Part shown: positions 8,263-15,347 of the stretch, one piece after another
Position numbering within the stretch: the first letter of the stretch is position 1
Layout: each line of letters opens with the position of its first letter
Source: Candidatus Bathyarchaeota archaeon
GTDB lineage: Archaea > Thermoproteota > Bathyarchaeia > 40CM-2-53-6 > RBG-13-38-9
Assembly (NCBI GenBank): GCA_023144075.1
Contig: JAGLGJ010000008.1
Coordinates: 1-16,245, forward strand
Direction of reading: 5' to 3'
Length of the DNA stretch: 16,245 bases
The notes under the pieces: generated by a model
Told to the model about the DNA's origin: nothing
Seen by the model: only the letters and a program-made list of their open reading frames with translations
Databases searched by the model: none
Position numbers and translations under genes: made by a program

Positions 8263-8556
8263 ATGATTACTCAAGGAAACATGATAAGAATAGGAAAGAA
8301 GCCTTTGTTGAGTTACGTTGTCGCATGTGTCACATTATTTAACTCGGGAAAGAATGAAATCATGGTTAGAGCACGTGGAAGATCTATTCCAAAAGCTGTT
8401 GATACAGTAGAAATGTTAAAGCGTTCTTTCTTTAAGGGACTGTTCGTGAAATCTATCGAAATCGGATCTGAGGACATAAGACGTTACAACGGACGAGGAA
8501 CCAGTATATCGATTATTGAGATAATTCTTACTAAAAAAACAAGTATGGAAATATAA
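8263..8556 (+). CDS. albA: DNA/RNA-binding protein Alba
   Basis: A 97-residue archaeal chromatin protein. The family core is intact: IRIGKKPLLSYV near the N-terminus (the Lys12-Lys13 pair corresponds to the DNA-contacting, acetylatable lysine region), the central RARGRSIPKAVDTVEMLK helix, then a beta-hairpin SIEIGSEDIRRYNGRGTSIS and the last strand IIEIILTKK. Alba dimers coat DNA and also bind RNA. The start is ATG, with GGAG at 8251-8254 8 nt upstream. The divergent neighbour is an RNA-processing-type nuclease, but a functional link is only suggested by position. Confidence 0.97.
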   Translation: MITQGNMIRIGKKPLLSYVVACVTLFNSGKNEIMVRARGRSIPKAVDTVEMLKRSFFKGLFVKSIEIGSEDIRRYNGRGTSISIIEIILTKKTSMEI

Positions 8557-8642
8557 ACTTGAGTAATTATCTTCTTGGCAAACATTAAAAAGTTAATCAC
8601 AGTTTTAAGGCTCTAACTACTATCTATTTACGGTACTTTTCA

Positions 8643-9029
8643 ATGAAGGAATCTCTAGCTAGAGATATAATGATTAAGGATCTCTATACGATAAAATCCA
8701 ACAGCAAAGTTGGGCTAGCAAGATTGAAAATGATGAGACATGGAGTTGGGGGACTACCAGTTGTTAATGACAAAGGAACTCTGTTAGGTATGATTACATT
8801 AAGAGACATCGACCTTGCTGGTTTAGATGTATCTAATCTGACTGTTGAGGATCTAATGACTACAAATTTAGTAAAAGGAAATGAGAACACCACATTGAAG
8901 CAGATTGTTGAGCTTATGGTGAAAACTGGAGTGCAGAGAATTCCAGTAGTTGATAAAAAAGAAAAATTGATAGGTCTTGTAACTCAGACTTCTGTTATCA
9001 AACATACATTAGCTTTCAATCTATTATAG
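8643..9029 (+). CDS. Stand-alone two-CBS-domain protein
   Basis: A 128-residue protein made of two CBS motifs and nothing else: CBS1 covers about residues 4-60 (RDIMIKDLYTI ... GGLPVVNDKGTLLGMITLRDI) and CBS2 about 68-125 (VEDLMTTNLV ... VQRIPVVDKKEKLIGLVTQTSV). Paired CBS motifs form a Bateman module that usually binds adenosine nucleotides or S-adenosylmethionine and reports the energy state to a partner. No catalytic domain is attached, so the partner must act in trans; none is evident nearby. ATG start. A TTAAAAA stretch near 8585 could be its TATA box. It is convergent with the DsbD-like gene, and the 86-bp gap between them holds nothing I recognise. Confidence 0.9.
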   Translation: MKESLARDIMIKDLYTIKSNSKVGLARLKMMRHGVGGLPVVNDKGTLLGMITLRDIDLAGLDVSNLTVEDLMTTNLVKGNENTTLKQIVELMVKTGVQRIPVVDKKEKLIGLVTQTSVIKHTLAFNLL

Positions 9030-9115
9030 ATCAAACCAAGAGTTTTCGAATACACAACATAATTGATACAAATTTACTATTGTAATTCTTCAAATAATTA
9101 TGTGATAAATTGAAA

Positions 9116-9760
9116 TCAAGGTATTTGTGTAGAGAAAAGATATGCAATACCTTGGTTCACAAATATTAGACCAACAACTATCAAAGCTATTCCACTTATT
9201 CTTCTTATTCTATCGACATTGGAACGCAGGATAGCAAAATGAGTCAATGTACCTGCAAGGATTCCGAGTATTGGGATATATGCAGTTGACCCTAACCAGA
9301 ATGAACTCATAAAGACAAATGAATCAAAAACAGTGGAGAGGGTCGCACTATAAGTTAAGGCAGCTATAAGGGGAATACATGGCCTTAGACCCAACATCAT
9401 ACCTAAAAGAAACGTTGATTTAATTTTGCTAAAACCACAGCAAATAATTGATGCAAATCTTAGTTTGCTCCCGAAGGAAATAAGAAAACCATACAGTATC
9501 AAAATAATTCCTAATGGAATGATAACTGAAGCAGATGCAAAAGGATTCAGAAAATATCCTCCGACATAACCAACAATCAGACCAAGAAACAAATATGCTA
9601 ACAATCTGCCAAGACTGAAATATATAGAGGCTATCAAACCCTTCTTAGCATTGGGATGCTCTGCAGCAATATGAGGTCCAAGGATAGGTGCACATTGAGC
9701 AACACATGATACTCCTAACGTTAGACCTAGTGTAACTCCAGCAGTTACTAGGATAATCAG
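9116..9760 (-). CDS. DsbD/TauE-like membrane protein with two Cys-Pro half repeats; start uncertain
   Basis: A polytopic membrane protein of the cytochrome c biogenesis/DsbD-type transmembrane family (also labelled sulfite exporter TauE/SafE). The only TTG start is at 9637, but the frame stays open and clearly coding up to a TGA at 9764-9766. That extra part encodes a first hydrophobic helix and the motif VSCVAQCAPILGPHIA. The second half has the matching LGLRPCIPLIAAL, so the protein is two pseudo-symmetric three-helix halves, each with a C-x-P loop. Starting at 9637 would delete half the active-site motif. No ATG, GTG or TTG exists between 9638 and 9763; CTG 9760, ATT 9757 or ATC 9754 are possible, and a minus-strand AAATAATT box (9777-9784) would start a leaderless message there. 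About 214 residues. Thiol/disulfide transfer across the membrane is the family role; no thioredoxin domain is attached. Confidence 0.8.
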   Translation of the reverse strand: MIILVTAGVTLGLTLGVSCVAQCAPILGPHIAAEHPNAKKGLIASIYFSLGRLLAYLFLGLIVGYVGGYFLNPFASASVIIPLGIILILYGFLISFGSKLRFASIICCGFSKIKSTFLLGMMLGLRPCIPLIAALTYSATLSTVFDSFVFMSSFWLGSTAYIPILGILAGTLTHFAILRSNVDRIRRISGIALIVVGLIFVNQGIAYLFSTQIP

Positions 9761-9875
9761 ACCTCAACACTCTCAGAATTATTTCGTGGATTCCCTTGGC
9801 TCAATTCAAATCTAATAAACATTACATAAATTTCGTAATATCGCTCATTAATAAAATTCTCAGATCTAAAAAGCT

Positions 9876-9884
9876 CTAAATATT
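9876..9884 (+). promoter_or_regulatory. TATA box for the LUD-domain gene
   Basis: CTAAATATT is centred about 26 nt before the GTG at 9906, so transcription would start at or next to the start codon (leaderless). No ribosome binding site is seen, which agrees. Confidence 0.4.
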
Positions 9885-9905
9885 GTATAAGAAGCCAATA
9901 AGCTC

Positions 9906-10559
9906 GTGATTATTATGAGAGAAGAGAAGAAATGGTTCAGTGATCACCTTATCCAACGAACAGCGAAGGCACTTGAAAATAATGGATTCAAAACTGTTCT
10001 TGCTTCGGATAAAAATGAGGCGCTAAAAGAAGTGTTACAACTGGTTCCTGAAAAGGCTCAAGTTGGTATCGGGGGGTCTGTTACAGTCCGTGAAGTAGAT
10101 CTTGTCTCTGAGTTATCAAAAAGAGGAAACGATGTTCTTGAGAATTGGAGCAGGAAAGTTACTCCAGAGGAAGATATGGCAATAAGAAAGGGCCATCTGA
10201 CATGTGACGTCTTCATTACAAGTAGCAATGCCATTACAGAAGACGGCAAGCTTGTGAACATTGATGGTATGGGAAATAGAGTAGCATCAATGATATTTGG
10301 TCCTAAGAAAGTTATTGTAATAGCAGGAATTAACAAAATAGTCAAAGACATTCATGTTGGTATTGAGAGGATAAGACACACCGCAACTCCTATGAATGTA
10401 AAAAGAATGGGTGGCACTACACCATGTGTAATTGACGTTTGTGATTTGGATAAATGTCAACCACCAAATCGACACTGCCACGTGATTACTATTATCGAAA
10501 AAAAACCAATAAAGACAGACACAACCATCATCCTAGTTAAAGAAGAACTAGGCTTCTAA
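9906..10559 (+). CDS. LUD-domain protein (LutC/LutB-like, former DUF162)
   Basis: A 217-residue protein consisting of a single LUD domain. Visible landmarks are the nucleotide-like loop VGIGGSVTVRE (about residues 53-63), the DVFITSSNAITEDGKLVNIDGMGNRVASM block (positions 101-129) and FGPKKVIVIAGINKIVKD just after it. In bacteria LUD proteins (LutB, LutC/YkgG) take part in L-lactate oxidation with an iron-sulfur partner. This protein lacks the ferredoxin-like CxxCxxC clusters of LutB, although scattered cysteines occur in CVIDVCDLDKC near residue 180. No LutA or other lactate gene is adjacent, so the substrate is unknown. GTG 9906 and ATG 9915 are both possible starts; the leaderless promoter favours GTG. 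Its stop is 8 nt from the stop of a convergent gene. Confidence 0.88.
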   Translation: MIIMREEKKWFSDHLIQRTAKALENNGFKTVLASDKNEALKEVLQLVPEKAQVGIGGSVTVREVDLVSELSKRGNDVLENWSRKVTPEEDMAIRKGHLTCDVFITSSNAITEDGKLVNIDGMGNRVASMIFGPKKVIVIAGINKIVKDIHVGIERIRHTATPMNVKRMGGTTPCVIDVCDLDKCQPPNRHCHVITIIEKKPIKTDTTIILVKEELGF

Positions 10560-10567
10560 ATGGAATT

Positions 10568-10948
10568 CTATCCTTTTTTTCTCATTTTTCTGATGTAGTT
10601 CTCGTCAAGTATGCCTGCCTCAAATAAATTAACCAGTGAATTGCCACTAGCGTTGCCACCTAACTTTCCTGAGAAACCTTTAGTTTGACGCCATTTCAGT
10701 TTAGTTAATCCACTCTTAGAATTATATATGACACCTAAAACGCTAGAGACTCTTGTAAATTCAATTTGTCTGATCCTTCTTAAGGTCTCCTTGTCTTCAG
10801 CTTCAGCATACATCGTTCCATTTTCTATAGGACGCTCCGGAAAGACATTATCATCCTCAAGGAGCTCATCTGGTATAAACGAGCTGCATGTACTCAAAAT
10901 CATGAATCTTCTGAATGATTCAAGAGAACAAACTACGTCGATCTTCAT
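10568..10948 (-). CDS. Hypothetical protein, no recognised family
   Basis: A 126-residue soluble protein. I recognise no family. It has an N-terminal hydrophobic/Cys stretch (VVCSLESF, STCSSF), an acidic central part (ELLEDDN), a Glu/Arg-rich helix (EAEDKETLRRIRQIEFTRVSSVLGVIYN), then a basic, Gly/Asn-rich tail (TKGFSGKLGGNASGN) closing with YIRKMRKKG. The pattern could be a small nucleic-acid-binding protein, but this is not established. It is the longest frame in its stretch, starts with ATG, and fills the space between the LUD and ribonucleotide reductase genes, which supports a real gene. Its last codons lie opposite T-rich sequence (10573-10588) that may also stop the LUD transcript. Confidence 0.6.
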   Translation of the reverse strand: MKIDVVCSLESFRRFMILSTCSSFIPDELLEDDNVFPERPIENGTMYAEAEDKETLRRIRQIEFTRVSSVLGVIYNSKSGLTKLKWRQTKGFSGKLGGNASGNSLVNLFEAGILDENYIRKMRKKG

Positions 10949-11155
10949 CTAAGTTTCTGCTCTCCCATGGACAAAGGAATTTTCCTCTCCTTAACTAAAG
11001 ATTTCCAACTAAAAAATCTTAGCTACTTCATACCAGAAAAGATTGACTGAAGATAAAACATATTGAACTATAATAAATATGGTATTTTATACATAGCTGT
11101 CTAAACTCTTAATCTACAACAAACTCATAACACTAGAAACCTTCTCTGAGGCCTG
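10949..11155. promoter_or_regulatory. Divergent intergenic region before the ribonucleotide reductase
   Basis: These 207 bp hold no gene. TATTTTATACA at 11083-11093 is a good TATA candidate for the reductase, giving a start near 11115 and a leader of about 40 nt. An inverted repeat, AAGATTT (10998-11004) and AAATCTT (11014-11020), lies between the two divergent genes and could be a protein site or chance in AT-rich DNA. No cobalamin riboswitch-like structure was recognised. Confidence 0.45.
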
Positions 11156-13336
11156 ATGCTCTTGCAGAATAATGTAAAGAACAAATCAGTTACAAATTCC
11201 AATACCAGAAAAAACAAGGAGGAAAAAGGAACAACAGATTCCATTATGAAGATCCGAAAACGTGATGGCAGAATATTAGAATTCCAACAGGGGAAGATAA
11301 CGGAGGCAATATACAAGGCCGCAGAGGCTGTTGGAGGAAAAGACAGGAAACTCGCAAAAGAACTTTCTAATAAAGTAGCTGAGATTGTCGAGAGCAAGTT
11401 CGATAAAGAGAATATCCCTACTGTTGAGCAAGTTCAAGATATTGTTGAAAAAGTTCTAATTGATAGTGGTCATGCAAAGACGGCGAAATCTTACATTCTA
11501 TATAGACAAAAGAGGAAAGATGTTCGAGAAGCAAGGTCAATGCTTCTTGACGCCGAACTAGATAGTAAACTCTCTCCCAATTCATTGAATGTTCTTGAAA
11601 GACGATATCTACGAAGGGATGATACAGGCCATCTGATAGAGACACCTACAACCCTATTCCAACGTGTTGCTGAAGCCGTTGCAACAGCAGATATTTTCTA
11701 CAACCCTCAAGCGGATGTAAAGAAGACACGAGAAGAATTCTATAAGGTCATGACCAATCTAGAGTTCCTACCAAATTCACCTACACTCATGAATGCTGGC
11801 ACTGAATTAGGGCAACTTTCTGCGTGTTTCGTTTTACCCATAGGGGATTCAATGGAGGATATTTTTGAGGCTGTCAAGCAGACTGCATTAATTCACAAGT
11901 CTGGTGGAGGCACAGGGTTTTCTTTTTCAAGACTTAGGCCAAAAAACGATTTTGTACGAACCACTGGTGGGGTGGCTTCAGGTCCAATATCTTTTATGCG
12001 TGTATTTGATGCTGCGACTGAGGTTATCAAACAAGGAGGAAAACGGCGTGGTGCTAACATGGCGATTTTACGTATAGATCATCCAGACATTATAGATTTC
12101 ATAACTTCAAAAGATCAAGATAATTGTCTAACTAACTTCAACATTTCAGTAGGATTAACAGAAGAATTCATGGACGCCGTTATTAAAAACAGAGATTATG
12201 ATCTCATAAATCCACGTACAAAAGAAAGCATGAGTAAACTATCTGCACGGAGCACATTCAAGCTTATAGTTAGACAGGCTTGGAGGAATGGAGAACCGGG
12301 AATAGTATTTCTGGATAGGCTTAACCGAGATAATCCAACACCCAAACTGGGAGAAATCGAAAGCACTAATCCGTGTGGTGAGCAACCTCTATTACCATAT
12401 GAATCCTGCAATCTTGGTTCAATCAATCTGTCAAGGATGGTAAACAATGGTAAAATAGATTATGAAAGACTATCGAAGGTTGTTAGAACCGCCGTGCATT
12501 TTCTGGATAATGTGATTGATGTTAACAAACATCCACTAAAAAAAATCGAAGAGATGACTAAAGGTAACAGGAAAATTGGTCTTGGTGTTATGGGTTTTGC
12601 GGATATGTTGATTCAACTTGGAATTCCATTCAATTATGACAGAGCAATAACAATAGCAGAAGAAGTCATGGCATTCATATCCCAAAAAGCTGATAAAGTC
12701 TCACAGGAACTAGCAAAAGAGAGAGGGTCTTTCCCTAAGTTCAAAGGAAGTAAATATGATATTCCTGAGGAACCAGCTAGACGTAATGCAACTACAACAA
12801 CAATAGCACCAACAGGAACACTTAGCATAATAGCTGGTTGCTCCAGTGGCATAGAACCCATATTTGCAATATGCTACATTCGAAATGTTATGGATAATAC
12901 AGAATTAGTTGAGATCAATCCACTATTTGAAAAGATTGCTTATGAAAAAGGATTCTACAGCGAGGAATTGATGAGAAGGATTGGTGAAGCAGGGTCAATT
13001 CAAGATTTTCCAGAAATTCCAGAAGGAGTAAAAGCTCTATTTGTAACCGCACATGATATAGATCCAGAATGGCATATTAGAATTCAAGCAGCATTCCAGA
13101 AATATACAGACAACGCAGTATCAAAAACAGTTAATTTTTCATCCCATGCAACACCTGAAGATGTAGAGACCGTGTACATGCTAGCTCATCAGCTTGGGTG
13201 CAAAGGAGTTACAATCTATAGAGATTCAAGTAGAAGAGATCAAGTACTCCAAATTAAACAGAAAAAAGAAGATGTAGTTTTGGCAGTGTCATCAATTGAA
13301 CCGTCAAATAATTTTGATGAGCAAATTCAATCATAA
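11156..13336 (+). CDS. nrdJ: Class II (adenosylcobalamin-dependent) ribonucleotide reductase
   Basis: A 726-residue enzyme reducing ribonucleotides to deoxyribonucleotides with a cobalamin-generated thiyl radical. After a Lys/Asn-rich lead of about 30 residues comes an ATP-cone (about 31-118, MKIRKRDGRILEF), then the barrel: SACFVLP (Cys224), GGKRRGANM (294-302), NPCGEQ (Asn405, radical Cys407, Glu409), YESCNLGS (Cys418) and the APTGT substrate loop (551-555). These are the standard catalytic residues. The C-terminus, after GCKGVTIYRDSSRRDQVL, runs only about 30 residues and contains no cysteine, so the CxxC redox tail common in class II enzymes is absent. The ATG at 11156 has only a weak GAGG nearby; Met31 (11246) is an alternative start that would keep the ATP-cone. 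No class I small subunit or class III activase is adjacent. Confidence 0.96.
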   Translation: MLLQNNVKNKSVTNSNTRKNKEEKGTTDSIMKIRKRDGRILEFQQGKITEAIYKAAEAVGGKDRKLAKELSNKVAEIVESKFDKENIPTVEQVQDIVEKVLIDSGHAKTAKSYILYRQKRKDVREARSMLLDAELDSKLSPNSLNVLERRYLRRDDTGHLIETPTTLFQRVAEAVATADIFYNPQADVKKTREEFYKVMTNLEFLPNSPTLMNAGTELGQLSACFVLPIGDSMEDIFEAVKQTALIHKSGGGTGFSFSRLRPKNDFVRTTGGVASGPISFMRVFDAATEVIKQGGKRRGANMAILRIDHPDIIDFITSKDQDNCLTNFNISVGLTEEFMDAVIKNRDYDLINPRTKESMSKLSARSTFKLIVRQAWRNGEPGIVFLDRLNRDNPTPKLGEIESTNPCGEQPLLPYESCNLGSINLSRMVNNGKIDYERLSKVVRTAVHFLDNVIDVNKHPLKKIEEMTKGNRKIGLGVMGFADMLIQLGIPFNYDRAITIAEEVMAFISQKADKVSQELAKERGSFPKFKGSKYDIPEEPARRNATTTTIAPTGTLSIIAGCSSGIEPIFAICYIRNVMDNTELVEINPLFEKIAYEKGFYSEELMRRIGEAGSIQDFPEIPEGVKALFVTAHDIDPEWHIRIQAAFQKYTDNAVSKTVNFSSHATPEDVETVYMLAHQLGCKGVTIYRDSSRRDQVLQIKQKKEDVVLAVSSIEPSNNFDEQIQS

Positions 13337-13395
13337 AAACAGAATAGACAAAACAAATTTTCTGCATGTGCTAAATTAACAAAAGTATAACAGCG

Positions 13396-13409
13396 TTTTT
13401 TTATATAAG
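13396..13409 (+). promoter_or_regulatory. T-run and TATA box between the reductase and the exported protein
   Basis: Seven T followed by ATATAAG. The T-run can end the reductase transcript, and TTTATATA (about 13400-13407) lies about 25 nt before 13430, so the next gene would have a leader of about 10 nt. Confidence 0.45.
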
Positions 13410-13438
13410 AGACAAGCAGTCTTAATATAGAAAAGAAG

Positions 13439-13888
13439 TTGCTAACCTTCAAGAAATTATTATTCTTTATGACGATAATTATTCTTACATTTACTTTACC
13501 TATTTCAAATGTATCTGCATGCTATTTCGAAAATATTAATGTCAAAGGTCATGGAGTGAAAAGACTTGCAATAATTATTCCAAGCATCATTCCTGAAAGA
13601 CAAAATGTAACTTTGAAAATCATATCTGTAGTTGACTACAAAGATAGAATGGAACTCGACTTTGAAAGAAGCGACAAGGTAAATGTATCAGTTCTCTGGT
13701 CTTCAGCGTCATATTTGGAGGGTAGTGAAAAATTTGTGTTAGTACAACTAGAGGAAGGAAGTGCTGAAGTATCATTAATAGGTTATATGGCAGAAGCAAT
13801 TGTTTTGAAGGCCGAGTGGGTATCTGGAGAGTCATATATGGAGACATGGATGACTATAGCATGGGTAGGAGTTGACCCTCCAAAATAG
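13439..13888 (+). CDS. Small exported protein, probable lipoprotein with beta-sandwich body
   Basis: A 149-residue protein with a clear signal peptide: two Lys (5-6), a hydrophobic core LLFFMTIIILTFTL, then PISNVSAC. VSAC (residues 25-28) fits the lipobox pattern, so Cys28 may be lipid-modified and anchor the protein outside the cell; cleavage by ordinary signal peptidase is the alternative. The mature part alternates short beta strands (VKRLAIIIPSI, NVTLKIISVV, KVNVSVLWSS, EKFVLVQLEEGSAEVSLIG, AIVLKAEWVSG), suggesting an Ig-like beta sandwich. No named family is recognised. The start is TTG. It is convergent with the Ig-like gene of the methyltransferase operon across 22 bp. Confidence 0.7.
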   Translation: MLTFKKLLFFMTIIILTFTLPISNVSACYFENINVKGHGVKRLAIIIPSIIPERQNVTLKIISVVDYKDRMELDFERSDKVNVSVLWSSASYLEGSEKFVLVQLEEGSAEVSLIGYMAEAIVLKAEWVSGESYMETWMTIAWVGVDPPK

Positions 13889-13910
13889 AAAGAATTTGTT
13901 AACAGCAATT

Positions 13911-14270
13911 TTACCTATGAAATGGAAACCCACCAGTTCCCATGAGAACAGTATAGGGTTCAAGACCTGCCTTTTTATCCTTGCATGATACAGTTATTTT
14001 GACAAACTCAGATTGTTGCGAGCTTATTCCTACTTGTGCCTCACCATTAACAAGCTTAGCGGAGTTAGTATCTATTTTTACTTTTGAGTTTTCTAATTCG
14101 TAAATTGGTTCCATAGCTATTTCAATTTCATCAGTTCTTGTTTTATCTATTCCACCCTTAGAATCAACAGCAATAATAACAATTTTTGATTTCTTATGAT
14201 GAGTTAATTGTGATGGGACTTTTACCAGAAGTTTCGTCGAAATAATTTTATCTTTTTGATTTTTATCCAA
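13911..14270 (-). CDS. Small Ig-like (bacterial Ig/invasin-type) protein, function unknown
   Basis: A 119-residue protein without signal peptide or membrane segment. The strand pattern TKLLVKVPSQL, SKIVIIAVDSKGG, DEIEIAMEP, SKVKIDTNSAKLVNGEAQVGISS and EFVKITVSCKD matches Big-type Ig-like repeats, where L-x-N-G-x-A-x-V before the last strands is typical. The start is TTG with AAGGT 8 nt upstream, so independent translation is likely. It follows the MtaA-like gene by 15 nt and is in the same frame, separated by one TAG. An extracellular-type fold at the end of a cytosolic methyltransferase operon is odd; it may be a scaffold or a read-through tail. No other family recognised. Confidence 0.65.
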   Translation of the reverse strand: MDKNQKDKIISTKLLVKVPSQLTHHKKSKIVIIAVDSKGGIDKTRTDEIEIAMEPIYELENSKVKIDTNSAKLVNGEAQVGISSQQSEFVKITVSCKDKKAGLEPYTVLMGTGGFPFHR

Positions 14271-14285
14271 CTCAATATACCTTCT

Positions 14286-15323
14286 CTATTTTTTTCTTAT
14301 TGGATACTTTCCATACTTTTGAGCAGCATTTATCATTGCTTGCATACTAGAGTCTGGACCATATACAGCAGCTCCAACTGAAAGTGTGTATGCTCCTTCT
14401 GGGGCAGCTGTTTCTATTTGACTTTTACAGATATCCTCTATTTCACGAGGTTTTGCTGTATGGAATATACCTATTGGTTCAACGTTACCCATAAGACATA
14501 TTTTTTTGCCTATTCTTTTTTTTGTCTCTTCAAGATTATTTTCAAAACTGAAATTGAAGACTTGAAAACCTGTTTCAACTAACGGTTCCAGTATATGCAT
14601 TGAACCTTTACAATTATGGTAGAATTTGACTTTTCCTTTGAATGAGTTAAAAATTTTTTTCATGTAAGGTAGCGCAAATTCATTAAAGAATTTTGGTGAT
14701 ATTAATCCTGGTATATCATCACACATGAATATGATTTCGGATCCGCCAGACACGTCATCCATGGCTTTCATGAAATTTATTTCTGTTTGTGTTGTAATAT
14801 CCATTAATTTATGCACATATTCTGGATTTTTATACATATCTGATAGGAATGGTGCAACCCCTCTGATTGCAGTAGCTAGATCCATCGGGCCTCTAATTGC
14901 AGATGGATCAACTTGATATTGTGAAGGAGTATTTTCTATAAGATATTTGTAAGCTTCTAGAACCTTCGGAAGTAATCCATCTGTATGAGGATCTGGAACC
15001 TTGAGATTATCTATCTGTTCAACTTCATTTATTATTGTGTGATTCATAGGTGGTTCTTTTTCATAATAAATAATTTCAGCACCGAACCCCGAAGCCTCAG
15101 CTACTATTCCAAAGTCAGGATTGATACTAGGTACAAATGCACAATCTGGAAAACTTTCATGCAATTTTATCTGGGCGTTAAGTTTTTTCTTATAGTCAAA
15201 AATATATTCCTTAACGTTCAGTCCAATTCTTGTTGCATCATATGAACTGCGAAGAAATGTGACGGGGACTTGATCAGGTTCCTTTAGTTGAGCAGCAATC
15301 ATAAGCCTATCGCGAGGTGTCAT
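14286..15323 (-). CDS. UroD-fold MtaA/MtbA-like corrinoid methyltransferase
   Basis: A 345-residue member of the uroporphyrinogen decarboxylase superfamily. It is not a haem enzyme: it opens with MTPRDRLMIAAQ as MtaA/MtbA relatives do, and it sits directly after a corrinoid protein gene. Known MtaA-type enzymes carry a methyl group from the corrinoid protein to a thiol such as coenzyme M using zinc bound by H-x-C and a later Cys. HNC is present (His236, Cys238), but the later site, usually G-C, reads SVGAAVYGP (Ala318 at the expected position), so one zinc ligand is missing. Other landmarks: CDDIPGLISPKFFNEFALPY (201-220) and CLMGNVEP (276-283). ATG start, 24 nt after the corrinoid gene. The acceptor could be coenzyme M, tetrahydromethanopterin or something else. 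Confidence 0.85.
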   Translation of the reverse strand: MTPRDRLMIAAQLKEPDQVPVTFLRSSYDATRIGLNVKEYIFDYKKKLNAQIKLHESFPDCAFVPSINPDFGIVAEASGFGAEIIYYEKEPPMNHTIINEVEQIDNLKVPDPHTDGLLPKVLEAYKYLIENTPSQYQVDPSAIRGPMDLATAIRGVAPFLSDMYKNPEYVHKLMDITTQTEINFMKAMDDVSGGSEIIFMCDDIPGLISPKFFNEFALPYMKKIFNSFKGKVKFYHNCKGSMHILEPLVETGFQVFNFSFENNLEETKKRIGKKICLMGNVEPIGIFHTAKPREIEDICKSQIETAAPEGAYTLSVGAAVYGPDSSMQAMINAAQKYGKYPIRKK

Positions 15324-15347
15324 CTGAAACGCCTAGTCATAGTCTGC

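Noticed and set aside
10728..10952. 74-codon plus-strand frame opposite the 126-residue orphan
   Set aside because: Shorter than the minus-strand frame, with no promoter or ribosome binding site seen; the minus-strand frame fits the gene layout better.
10949..11155. Cobalamin riboswitch before the B12-dependent reductase
   Set aside because: No B12-box-like conserved sequence or long stem structure could be seen; only a short inverted repeat.
11156..11245. Possible intein or extra domain at the N-terminus of the ribonucleotide reductase
   Set aside because: The roughly 30 residues before the ATP-cone are low-complexity Lys/Asn-rich sequence and may not be translated if Met31 is the start; no intein motifs are present.
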